A stretch of 64,000 nucleotides of DNA from NCBI RefSeq assembly GCF_020697055.1, contig NZ_JAJFBP010000008.1, forward strand, positions 1-64,000, written 5' to 3'. Positions 53,583-61,880 of the stretch are shown here, in pieces. Source of the DNA: Panacagrimonas sp. (GTDB lineage Bacteria; Pseudomonadota; Gammaproteobacteria; Nevskiales; Nevskiaceae). Within the stretch, counting starts at the first letter, position 1. Each line of letters starts with the position of its first letter. A model generated the notes under the pieces. It was not told the DNA's origin. It saw nothing but the letters and a program-made list of their open reading frames with translations, and searched no databases. A program made the position numbers and the translations under genes.

Positions 53583-56500
53583 ATGCCCAGCACCTGTTCG
53601 ATCGGCTCGGGGCGACCCAGATGCCAGCCCTGGCCATAGTCGACGCCCATGTCGCGCAACGTCCGCAGGATCTGCTCGTCCTCGATCCACTCGGCGATCA
53701 CGGTGACCCGCATCATGCGGGCGAACTCGGTGAAGCTGCGGCACACGGCGGCATCGAGCGGGGACGCCACGTTCTTGACGAAGATGCCGGCGATCTTGAG
53801 GTAGTCGACCCGCAGCTCCTTCAGATAGCCGAACGAGGACATGCCGGTGCCGAAGTCGTCCAGGGCGAACGCGCAGCCGCGACTGTAGACATCCTCCATC
53901 AGCTTCTTGGCGCGCTGCAGGCTCGAGATCACCGCGCTCTCGGTGACCTCGAACACCAGCTGCGGCGTCAGGTTCTTGTGCGTCGTCAGCTGATCGAGCA
54001 GGAACTCGCGGAAGCCCTCGTCGCCCAGGCTCTGGCCCGACAGATTGATGAACAGCTTGGGCCTGCGGCCGGCGGCGAAGGCGGTCTGCAGGGCCTTGAG
54101 CGCCGAGGCGACCACCCATTGGTCGATGCGATTCATCATCTGGTAGCGCTCGGCCGCGGCCAGGAAATCGTCGGGCGTGACGACCTGTCCGTCGGGCTGG
54201 CGCATGCGCACCAGCGCCTCGCAGGCGTCGAGATCCGGCGCGCTGTACGCCACCGGCACGATGCCCTGCGCATAGAGCTCGAAGTGGCTGTTCTCGACGG
54301 CGTCCTTCAGGCGCGTGGCCCAGCGCATGTGGCGCAGCTGCTGCTGCAGGTCGGCGTCGGCCGCGCGATACAGGTGCACGCGGTTGCGGCCCAGGTCCTT
54401 GGCCATGTAGCAGGCCGCGTCGGCCAGCGCCAAGGCCTCGTCCACGCCGCCTTCGACCTGCTCGAGCATCGCGATGCCGATGCTGGCGTCGACGCTGAAG
54501 CTCTGGCCGTTCCACTGGAAGCGCACGCCACTGACGCGGGTGCGCAGGCTGTTGGCGATCGCCACCGCCTGCCGGGGTTCGCAATCGTCGAGCAGCACCC
54601 CGAACTCGTCGCCGCCCAGGCGCGCGAGCGTGTCCCGCGGCCGCACCTTGCTGCGCAGGGCGTCGGCGACCTCGCGCAGCATCAGGTCACCCGCGTGATG
54701 CCCGCAGGTGTCGTTGAGCAGCTTGAACTGGTCGAGGTCGACGTAGCACAGCGCGATCCGGCGCGGCGCGCCGCGCGCGCCGTTCAAGGCCTCGTGCAGC
54801 TGGCGCGAGAACTCGCGGCGATTGATCAGGCCGGTGAGATCGTCGTGCGAGGCCTGCTCGGCCAGCACCTTGGTGAGCTGGCGCAGCTCGGAGACGTCGC
54901 GCATCACCAGCACCGAGCCGCCGCGCCCCTCGTCGTCGGCGCCGGCGTGGCTCTCGCTGCGCGAGACGCTGATCTCGACGTTGCGCGAGGTGCCTTGCGG
55001 CGTTCTGACGTTGGCGACCAGGCCGGCGCTGCCGCTGGCCTCGAGCGCGGCGAGCAGCGGGGCATCCAGCGGCGCGTTGCGATCCGGCTCGCTGAGCAGC
55101 ACCACGTCGTCCAGCGCGCTGCCGTTGGCCAGCGACGGCGGAATGCCGGTCAGCCGCTCGGCCGCCGGATTGAGGAAGCGCACCGCGCCGGCGTGGTCGA
55201 CCGCGACGATGCCGTCGTGGATCGAGCTGAGGATGACCTGCAGGTTCTGCTTCTCGTCGGCCAGCACCTGTTCGAGGCGGCGCTGCTCGGTGACGTCGAA
55301 CAGCGTCACCAGCAGCGCGGGGCCGCCGCGGTAGTCGATGCGGGTGATGTGCAGGCGCGCCCAATACAAGGTGCCGTTCTGGCGGCGTCCCCGCGCCTCG
55401 ATGCCTTCGGGGTCGTCCACCGTACCGCGCGCCAGCGCCGTTTCGAGGCGCTCGCGCCAGCCTTCTAGGAACAGTTCGACCAGCGATCCGCGCTCGCGCA
55501 GCTCGTCCCGCGAATAGCCGGTCAGGCGCGAGGCGAACGGATTGCTGTAGAGAAGGCCGTCGCGCACCACGAAGATCGCCACGCCCGAGGACTCGGCCAG
55601 TACGCGGAAACTGCGCTCGCGTTCGCGCATGTCGGCTTCGGCCTTGCGCACACGCCCCAGCAGTTGGCCGATGCGCAGCGACATGCGGCCGAGCTCGTCA
55701 CCGCGCGCACCATCGGCGAGCATCGCCGTCTCGACCGATTCGGTGCTGCCGCCCGGCGTGGTCGCATCGAGCTTGTGCGTCAGGCTGGTCAGGCGGCGCA
55801 GCAGGCTGCGATCGAGGAACCACCAGGTTCCGAACATCAGCACCACGAAGCCGGCGATGCTGGCCAGGCGCAGGTCGTCGCTGCTGCGCTGCCCGTTCTC
55901 GAGGATCGAGTCCTGCAAGCGTACGCAGAGGAATTGTGGTCGCGAGTTGAGCGCCGGCGACAGGCGCGTGCAGGCCTGCATCGGCCGCCCCGGCCCGGTG
56001 ATCGGCGGTGCCTCGGCATCGACCAGCGTCACGCGCGTGCCGGAGAGCTCGTCGAGCGCGGTCATCGCGGCGTCGTCGAAGCTGCGGCCGATCACCACCA
56101 CCGGGACGTCGCCGCCGCTGCCGAGCTTGGCGCCCGCGACGCCGAACAAGCCGCCCCGGGTCACGTTCCAGCCGCTCAGGGCGGGTTCGCTGCCGGCCCG
56201 CAGCGCGGCCGCGTGCTGTCGGAGCAGGTTCAGTTCGAGTTCCGAGGCGGCGCGTTCGGCGCCGGTGGCACCCTGCTCGTGCGAGTGCGACAGCAGGATG
56301 TTGCCGGTGCCGTCGATGATCGCGGCGGTGTCGTAGCCCACGCCCAGGCGCGTGGCCAGGCGCAGGCGTTCGAGCAGGGGCGCGGCGGCCTGCGGTCCGC
56401 TCCTGATGCTGTCGGGTGTTTCCTGGACCGCCTGCGCAACGTCGCGCGCGAGCGATTCCATCGGCTGCACGAAGCGATCGAGCCACAGCTGGATCAGGCG

Positions 56501-56737
56501 CAGGCTGGCCTGCACCTGGCTCTGTTCGAGGCGCGCGAAATCGCGCAGCAGGTAGGAATTGATCAGCGCGGACTGGCTGACGACGCCCACGACCATCAGC
56601 GCCGCCATGAGCACCAGCAGCCGCGCGCGCTGACTCGTCGTTCTGCTGCCGTCCCCGGCGAGGAGCGACGGCTTCGCGCTTCCTTCGCCTGCGGCCACGT
56701 TCAATCCGCCATAACCGAGGGCGGCTTTATCGGCCAT
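53579..56737 (-). CDS. Membrane-bound GGDEF/EAL c-di-GMP enzyme heading the pilus operon
   Basis: This 1052-residue protein has a helix at 39-58, a periplasmic sensor of about 230 residues, a second helix near 291-310, a HAMP-like linker, two PAS domains (about 385-500 and 505-620), a GGDEF domain with GGDEF at 708-712 and the inhibitory RxxD site (RPRD) just before it, and an EAL domain (Glu840 in EALVRM, NLSG, TES, DDFGTG at 960-965, Lys981). The consensus KID Asp is Ala983. The cyclase half should be active; the phosphodiesterase half may be weakened. It sits where Vibrio has mshH, and the ATG at 56737 was preferred over a GTG at 56785. Confidence 0.92.
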   Translation of the reverse strand: MADKAALGYGGLNVAAGEGSAKPSLLAGDGSRTTSQRARLLVLMAALMVVGVVSQSALINSYLLRDFARLEQSQVQASLRLIQLWLDRFVQPMESLARDVAQAVQETPDSIRSGPQAAAPLLERLRLATRLGVGYDTAAIIDGTGNILLSHSHEQGATGAERAASELELNLLRQHAAALRAGSEPALSGWNVTRGGLFGVAGAKLGSGGDVPVVVIGRSFDDAAMTALDELSGTRVTLVDAEAPPITGPGRPMQACTRLSPALNSRPQFLCVRLQDSILENGQRSSDDLRLASIAGFVVLMFGTWWFLDRSLLRRLTSLTHKLDATTPGGSTESVETAMLADGARGDELGRMSLRIGQLLGRVRKAEADMRERERSFRVLAESSGVAIFVVRDGLLYSNPFASRLTGYSRDELRERGSLVELFLEGWRERLETALARGTVDDPEGIEARGRRQNGTLYWARLHITRIDYRGGPALLVTLFDVTEQRRLEQVLADEKQNLQVILSSIHDGIVAVDHAGAVRFLNPAAERLTGIPPSLANGSALDDVVLLSEPDRNAPLDAPLLAALEASGSAGLVANVRTPQGTSRNVEISVSRSESHAGADDEGRGGSVLVMRDVSELRQLTKVLAEQASHDDLTGLINRREFSRQLHEALNGARGAPRRIALCYVDLDQFKLLNDTCGHHAGDLMLREVADALRSKVRPRDTLARLGGDEFGVLLDDCEPRQAVAIANSLRTRVSGVRFQWNGQSFSVDASIGIAMLEQVEGGVDEALALADAACYMAKDLGRNRVHLYRAADADLQQQLRHMRWATRLKDAVENSHFELYAQGIVPVAYSAPDLDACEALVRMRQPDGQVVTPDDFLAAAERYQMMNRIDQWVVASALKALQTAFAAGRRPKLFINLSGQSLGDEGFREFLLDQLTTHKNLTPQLVFEVTESAVISSLQRAKKLMEDVYSRGCAFALDDFGTGMSSFGYLKELRVDYLKIAGIFVKNVASPLDAAVCRSFTEFARMMRVTVIAEWIEDEQILRTLRDMGVDYGQGWHLGRPEPIEQVLGI

Positions 56738-56872
56738 TCGTATTCTCTTGGTCCTTGTCCCGGTTCCCCGCCCCTGACCGGTCACGCAAGCCGCGGCCGT
56801 AAACTACGCGAGCGCAACGGGGTCGACAATAGAGACGCGCAGGTCATCGACGCGGCGCGCAGGGAGACGCAA

Positions 56873-56941
56873 ATGCGGGGCACAATTCGGATGGCAACGC
56901 AGCGCGCGCGGACGCTGCGGATCGCACGACGCACACGCTGA
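56873..56941 (+). CDS. Short Arg-rich leader ORF upstream of mshO
   Basis: A 22-codon frame starts at ATG 56873 with AGGGAG six bases upstream, a much better ribosome site than the one of mshO. It encodes a very basic peptide with eight arginines. Its stop (56939-56941) is one base before the mshO ATG and in a different frame, a layout that favours translational coupling. It may be a leader peptide or merely a translation enhancer; it could also be chance in an Arg-rich GC-rich region. Confidence 0.4.
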   Translation: MRGTIRMATQRARTLRIARRTR

Positions 56942-56942
56942 A

Positions 56943-57803
56943 ATGGGCAGGCAGCGCGGCGCCGATACCGGCTTCACCCTGGTCGAGCTGATCGTGGTGA
57001 TCGTGATCATCGGGATCGTCGCGGCCACCGTGGGGTTGTTCATCGGCTCGCCGATCCGAGGCTTCATCGACCAGTCGCGGCGGGCCGCGCTGACCGACGC
57101 CGCCGACCTGGCCCTGTCGCGGATGGCGCGCGATCTGCGCGTGGCCCTGCCCAACAGCGTGCGCAGCTCCGCCGACGGGCATGCCATCGAACTGCTGCGC
57201 ACGCTCGATGGCGATCGCTACCGGGCCGAGCCGCCCGGTGGGGAGGACGATCGCCTGACACCCGGGATCGCCGACATCGCGTTCAACACGCTTTCGCCAC
57301 TGGGCGGCAGCGAGGGCATTGCGCCCGGCGCGCGTCTGGCGGTGTATCCGCTGGGCGAGGCCGGTTCGGAGCCCTATCGGGACGCTGTGCTGACGCCGGC
57401 CGGACTGGGCATCGGTCGAAGCGATGTCACGGTCGGCAGCGCCGCCGAGAGCCGCATCACGCTCGATGGCGCGCACAGCTTTCCGTTCGATTCGCCCAGC
57501 CGTCGGATCTTCCTGGTGGAGGGCCCGGTCAGCTACCTGTGCGCCGACGGCCTGCTGCTGCGCTATGCCGGCTATCCGCTGCAGACCTCGCAACCCGGCA
57601 CGCGCGCGGCGCTCGAGGCGCTGACCGCGCCGGGCGCGTCCTCGGTGATCGCCGAAGGCGTGGACGTGGCGTCGTGCGACCTTCGCTATTCGGTCAGCGC
57701 GACGTCGCGCCGTCATGCGGTCGCGCGCCTGGCCATCGTGATCGAGCGGGACCAGGAAGCGGTGCGCCTGCTGCGCCAGGTCCACGTGGACAACACCCCG
57801 TGA
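56943..57803 (+). CDS. mshO: MSHA-type prepilin MshO
   Basis: The 286-residue prepilin has a leader MGRQRGADTG cut before FTLVELIVV (Glu at mature position 5), a long helix and a large globular part with a probable disulfide (SYLCADG with DVASCDLRYS). Size and the following mshP and mshQ identify it as MshO, a large minor pilin. It has no clear ribosome site of its own, and its stop overlaps the mshP GTG. It is on the opposite strand to the rest of the pilus genes. Confidence 0.87.
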   Translation: MGRQRGADTGFTLVELIVVIVIIGIVAATVGLFIGSPIRGFIDQSRRAALTDAADLALSRMARDLRVALPNSVRSSADGHAIELLRTLDGDRYRAEPPGGEDDRLTPGIADIAFNTLSPLGGSEGIAPGARLAVYPLGEAGSEPYRDAVLTPAGLGIGRSDVTVGSAAESRITLDGAHSFPFDSPSRRIFLVEGPVSYLCADGLLLRYAGYPLQTSQPGTRAALEALTAPGASSVIAEGVDVASCDLRYSVSATSRRHAVARLAIVIERDQEAVRLLRQVHVDNTP

Positions 57804-58195
57804 ACGCCTTGCGCGGCTTCGCGCTGGTGTCCGCGCTGTTCCTGATCGTGGTGCTGTCGGCGCTCGGAGCGTTCCTGGTCAACGTGGTGGCGGTGCAGCA
57901 CGCAACGCCGGCGATGCGCGTGCGCGCCGCGCGCGCCGATTACGCCGCGCGCAGCGGCATGGCCTGGGCGGTGCACCGGGCGCTGGATGCGGGCGTGTGC
58001 GGCGACGCGGACTTCGGGCTGACCGAAGGGGCGCTCGCCGGCTACGCGGTGAGCGTGCGCTGCACCGCCACCGTGCACGACCTGGCGGGCGCCGCGGTTG
58101 CGTACTACGTGATCGACGTCAGCGCGCAGTCCGGCGAATACGGCGGCGCCGACTTCGTCGCGCGCAGCCTGCAGGCCAAGGTGGGGGGATCTTGA
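57800..58195 (+). CDS. mshP: MSHA-type minor pilin-like protein MshP
   Basis: The GTG at 57800 overlaps the mshO stop (GTGA) and gives 131 residues. A short leader MNALRG is followed by FALVSALFLIVVLSALGAF, the prepilin-like helix of MshP/PilX proteins that lacks the mature Glu5. Two cysteines in the globular part (GVCGDAD and SVRCTAT) may form a disulfide. It probably joins MshO and MshQ at the pilus tip. Confidence 0.86.
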   Translation: MNALRGFALVSALFLIVVLSALGAFLVNVVAVQHATPAMRVRAARADYAARSGMAWAVHRALDAGVCGDADFGLTEGALAGYAVSVRCTATVHDLAGAAVAYYVIDVSAQSGEYGGADFVARSLQAKVGGS

Positions 58196-60738
58196 GGCGC
58201 ATCAGGGGGCGGTGGGCGCTGCTCGCATCGGTGCTGGCATGCGCCGCCGCGCACGCCGACGTGCTGCTTCCGGGCGCCCAGCACCTGGGAGACCAGGAGC
58301 GCACCGAGATGACGCCGGTGGACCCGGTGCGGCGCGCGCAGATGACCGGCAATCCGAGCCACTTCCATCTCTCCCAGCCCGTCACGATCACGGGCGTGCG
58401 GCTCGGGGCGCCGCGCGCCTACCAGAACAGCAACGTGATCCGCGTGCTGATCGACGGCGTGGCGCGTACCGGCAATTTCGACGATCCCTCGCACACCTTC
58501 GTGTTCGCCACGCCGCTGACCGTGTCGTCCGGGCCGCACACGATCGTGGTGGACCCGGGGTGCCTCAACAACGGCGGCAATCCGCAGAACTGCCCCGGCG
58601 CCTCCGAGAACGACCTGAGCTTCGCCGCGCTGATCCTGCTCAGCGGATCGCAGACGACGACGAGCCGATCGTTCAACCGCCGCCGCCACATCGGCGACGA
58701 CAACGAGGCGGTCAACGACGACTACCTGGGCCGCTACTACCCGGACGTGCTGGACCCGCCACCGGGCAACCTGCGGGTCGACGAGACGTTCTCGCTGGAG
58801 GCCAACCGTGTTCTGAACCAGATCCAGTTCTTCGGCCTGCGCGACGTCGAGACGCCGGCGGGCGGCCACGCGCAGGTGCTGATCGACGGAACGCCGGTGG
58901 CGGTGCTGGCGGGTCCGGGCAATCCGCTGATCGTGGGCGCGACGCTGCCGCTGGCCGCGGGCACGCACACGCTGAGCGTCATCGCGGGCAGCAACGGGCC
59001 GGGCGATCGCGACAGCATCTCGTGGGACGACATCGTGCTGCTGTTCGGCGCGTCGTCGGGCGGAACGCCGGGACGATTCAATGCCGTGGATCCGGGCGAG
59101 GCGGCCGCCAGCGGGCCGATCCGCACCAAGGTCGCGGGCGCGGCGTTCGCGCTCGACATCGTCGCACTCGATCTCGACGGATCGACGCCGCTCACCGATT
59201 TCGTCGGCACGGTGTCGGTCGAGCTGCTCGACGCCGGCAACGACGGCGGCGGTCTCGACGCATTCGGCTGCCGGTCGAGCTGGAACGCGTTGGCGTCGTT
59301 CGGTCCGCTCAGCATCGGCGCGTCCGACCTGGGACGGCGCGCGCTGACGCTGAGCCATGCCGGCCTGCTGCGGGTGGCGCGTGTGCGCGTCACCGATTCG
59401 GCCACCGGCGTCGCCGGCTGTTCGGTCGACACCTTCGCCATCCGCCCGGCCGATTTCGCGGTGCAGGCCAGCCACGCGAGCCCCGTCGCCGCGGGAACCG
59501 ACGAACTGCTCAACGATGTCGGGACCGGCGGCACGCGCGTGCACCGCGCGGGCCGGCCGTTCACGGTTCGCGCGACCGCGCGTGCGGTCGGTGGCACCAC
59601 GTTGGCGACGTATGTCGGCGATCCGATCCTGAGCGTGCAGTCGACGATCCAGGGAACGCAGCCCGGCTCGCTGATCACCGGAAGCTGGAGCGGCAGCGGA
59701 ACGCGTCGAACCGACCTGGCGAGCTATGGCGAGGTCGGAACGTTCAACCTCGCGGTGACCGACACCACTTTCGCGGACGTCGACTCCGACGACACCGCGC
59801 TGGTGCAGCGCCAGTTCACCGGCGTCGCCGCGATCGGCCGCTTCACGCCGGATCATTTCCGGCTGGTGAGCCGCAACGTTCCGACGTTCCGGCCGGCCTG
59901 CGGCAGCTTCGGCTACGTCGGCCAGCCGTTCGACTACGAACCAGCGAGCCCGCCCGAGGCGATCGTCGAGGCGGTCACCGCCGGCGGCGCCCGCACGCTC
60001 AACTACGAAGGCGCGCTGGCGAAGCTGCCCGGCAGCCTGGGTGCTTCCGAATACCGCGCGAACGTGCCGCTCGACGTCGCGATGGTGCCGAGCCCGGACA
60101 ACACCGTGGTCGGGCAGGGCGGAGGAACCGCGCGCATCACCTGGCTAGGCGACGCCAATGTCGCGGTCGTGCGCGCGGCCGAAGTGGTGCCGTTCGATCT
60201 GGAGATCGAGCTGCGCGCCGCGACGCTGCAGGACGCCGACGGCGTGCGCTACGCCGATCCCGCGGTGGACCCGCTGCGGTTCGGCGACACGGTAGCCGGC
60301 GGCGGCATCGCGTTCAGCACCGGCGCCAAGCAGCAGCGTTACGGCCGGCTGTTCGTGCGCAACGCCTACGGTCCGGAGACGCTGCCACTGGACGTCGTCT
60401 ACGGCGTGGAGAGCTACGCCGCGACCACGGGATACGGCCGCAACCTCGCCGATTCGTGCTCGCTGCCGGGGGCGGTCACGCTGGTCGACGGCATCGCCGC
60501 CTCGACCTCGGTGCTGAGCCTGAGCACGCCCGTGATCGCGGGACAGGGCGTGATCCGGCTGGCGGCGCCGACCGGTGCGGTGACCGGAACGCTGAACGTG
60601 AAGCTCGCGGGCGATGGCTGGCTGCTGCGGCCGGATGCCGACGGCGATGGCAATGCCGATCCGGCGATCGGCCAGGCGGCGTTCGGTCGATTCCGCGAGC
60701 CCGATCGGCGTATCTATCAGCGCGAAACCTATCGCTAG
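58192..60738 (+). CDS. mshQ: MshQ-like secreted protein with DUF6701 C-terminus
   Basis: A TTG at 58192 overlaps the mshP stop (TTGA) and gives 848 residues. A signal peptide (RGRWALLASVLACAAAHA) is followed by an N-terminal beta-rich region (residues ~30-300) and a large C-terminal part with IRPADFAVQASHASPVAAG, wording typical of the MshQ/DUF6701 domain. It is a likely tip or adhesin component of the pilus. It ends the plus-strand O-P-Q group. Confidence 0.85.
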   Translation: MRRIRGRWALLASVLACAAAHADVLLPGAQHLGDQERTEMTPVDPVRRAQMTGNPSHFHLSQPVTITGVRLGAPRAYQNSNVIRVLIDGVARTGNFDDPSHTFVFATPLTVSSGPHTIVVDPGCLNNGGNPQNCPGASENDLSFAALILLSGSQTTTSRSFNRRRHIGDDNEAVNDDYLGRYYPDVLDPPPGNLRVDETFSLEANRVLNQIQFFGLRDVETPAGGHAQVLIDGTPVAVLAGPGNPLIVGATLPLAAGTHTLSVIAGSNGPGDRDSISWDDIVLLFGASSGGTPGRFNAVDPGEAAASGPIRTKVAGAAFALDIVALDLDGSTPLTDFVGTVSVELLDAGNDGGGLDAFGCRSSWNALASFGPLSIGASDLGRRALTLSHAGLLRVARVRVTDSATGVAGCSVDTFAIRPADFAVQASHASPVAAGTDELLNDVGTGGTRVHRAGRPFTVRATARAVGGTTLATYVGDPILSVQSTIQGTQPGSLITGSWSGSGTRRTDLASYGEVGTFNLAVTDTTFADVDSDDTALVQRQFTGVAAIGRFTPDHFRLVSRNVPTFRPACGSFGYVGQPFDYEPASPPEAIVEAVTAGGARTLNYEGALAKLPGSLGASEYRANVPLDVAMVPSPDNTVVGQGGGTARITWLGDANVAVVRAAEVVPFDLEIELRAATLQDADGVRYADPAVDPLRFGDTVAGGGIAFSTGAKQQRYGRLFVRNAYGPETLPLDVVYGVESYAATTGYGRNLADSCSLPGAVTLVDGIAASTSVLSLSTPVIAGQGVIRLAAPTGAVTGTLNVKLAGDGWLLRPDADGDGNADPAIGQAAFGRFREPDRRIYQRETYR

Positions 60739-60786
60739 GGTCGACGGTATTTGCATTGCGACGGGCGCGCGGATCATCGTTCGCGC

Positions 60787-61026
60787 ATGAACGATCCCAA
60801 GAGCAAGAGCGCCAGCCTCGACGCGCTGCGCGCCGAACTCGGGCCCGGCGCGTCCCAGCTGCCCGACCTGTCGGGCGTCCCGGAGCCGGCGCTCGCGACG
60901 TTCCTCGACGCGGTGCGCGGCGCCAAGCGCCAGCAACGGCAGCTGCTGGAGCAGTCGGCCGAGCATTCGCTGCGACTGGTACCGGCGCTGCTGCGGCCGG
61001 CGGTGCGCAAGGTCCTGTTCGGTTGA
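60787..61026 (+). CDS. Small hypothetical protein
   Basis: The ATG at 60787 gives 79 residues, soluble and charged at the N-terminus (MNDPKSKSASLDALRAELG) with a C-terminal amphipathic helix (LRLVPALLRPAVRKVLFG). No family is recognised. It is seven bases before the next gene and about 48 after mshQ, so it may be co-transcribed with either. Confidence 0.6.
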   Translation: MNDPKSKSASLDALRAELGPGASQLPDLSGVPEPALATFLDAVRGAKRQQRQLLEQSAEHSLRLVPALLRPAVRKVLFG

Positions 61027-61033
61027 TCGCGCC

Positions 61034-61867
61034 ATGTCCGATCTCGCGCTCAAGGCCGAACATCTGAAGCTCGCCCGACTGCTGGGCTGTCCGCAGCAGG
61101 CGGTCGCGGGGCTCGACGGGCTGGACGTGGCCGCGCTGCGGCGACTGCGCGGGGCGTGCACGTCGATGCTGTTCGACGGTGATCGCGGCAGCCTGCAGCG
61201 GATCGTGTCGGTGGCGCGCCTGATGCCGGCCGCCGTCAACGCGCTGATCGCCGAAAAGGCCCTGGGCCCAGTGCTGGGTTCGCGCGTGGCCGGCATGCTG
61301 CCGCCCAAGGACGCGGTGGAGATCGCGCGGCGCGTGCCGCTGGACTTCAACGTCGAGGTGACCTTGCTGCTGGATCCGCGCAGCGCCGCGCCGATGCTGC
61401 GCGTGATGCCGCTCGACCTGGTGGTGGCGGTCACCAAGGAGATGGTCAAGCGGCGCGAGTACATCGTGATGGCGCGCTTCGTCGATGCGCTGACCGACGA
61501 GCAGATCCGCGCCTGCATGGCCGCGATGGACGACGAGGCCATGCTGCAGTCGGGGTTCTTCGTCGAATCGCCGCAGCGTCTCGAGGAAGTGGTCGAACTG
61601 ATGAGCGACGAGCGCATGCGCGCGGTCGTCGGGCAGGCCGCGCGGCCGGATCGCGATCTCGGCGGGCCGGTGATGGCGCTGATGTCGGGCGTGGGTCCGC
61701 GCCTGCAGCGACGCATGATCGAAGCCGCGCTGCTGCATCCGGATGCGCACGTCGGCGAACACCTGGTGGCGACCGCGCGCCAGCACGATCTGACGCCGAT
61801 GCTGCAGGCGCGCGCTCCCGAACTCAGCGAACCCGCGGCGCGGCGCCTGGCCGCGCTAACCGCCTGA
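61034..61867 (+). CDS. Helical-repeat protein of unknown function
   Basis: The 277-residue protein is entirely helical with no signal peptide or membrane segment. It contains a repeated motif of the type LPPKDAVEIARRVPLDFNVE / LLDPRSAAPMLRVMPLD, which loosely resembles the superhelical N-terminal repeats of MgtE transporters, though no transporter domain follows. No function is proposed. It lies between the 79-residue gene and a crotonase, all on the plus strand and closely spaced. Confidence 0.7.
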   Translation: MSDLALKAEHLKLARLLGCPQQAVAGLDGLDVAALRRLRGACTSMLFDGDRGSLQRIVSVARLMPAAVNALIAEKALGPVLGSRVAGMLPPKDAVEIARRVPLDFNVEVTLLLDPRSAAPMLRVMPLDLVVAVTKEMVKRREYIVMARFVDALTDEQIRACMAAMDDEAMLQSGFFVESPQRLEEVVELMSDERMRAVVGQAARPDRDLGGPVMALMSGVGPRLQRRMIEAALLHPDAHVGEHLVATARQHDLTPMLQARAPELSEPAARRLAALTA

Positions 61868-61880
61868 GGACCCCGGGACC

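Noticed and set aside
58105-59856. 583-codon open frame antisense to mshQ
   Set aside because: Explained as a shadow of mshQ; no signal, motif or ribosome site supports it.
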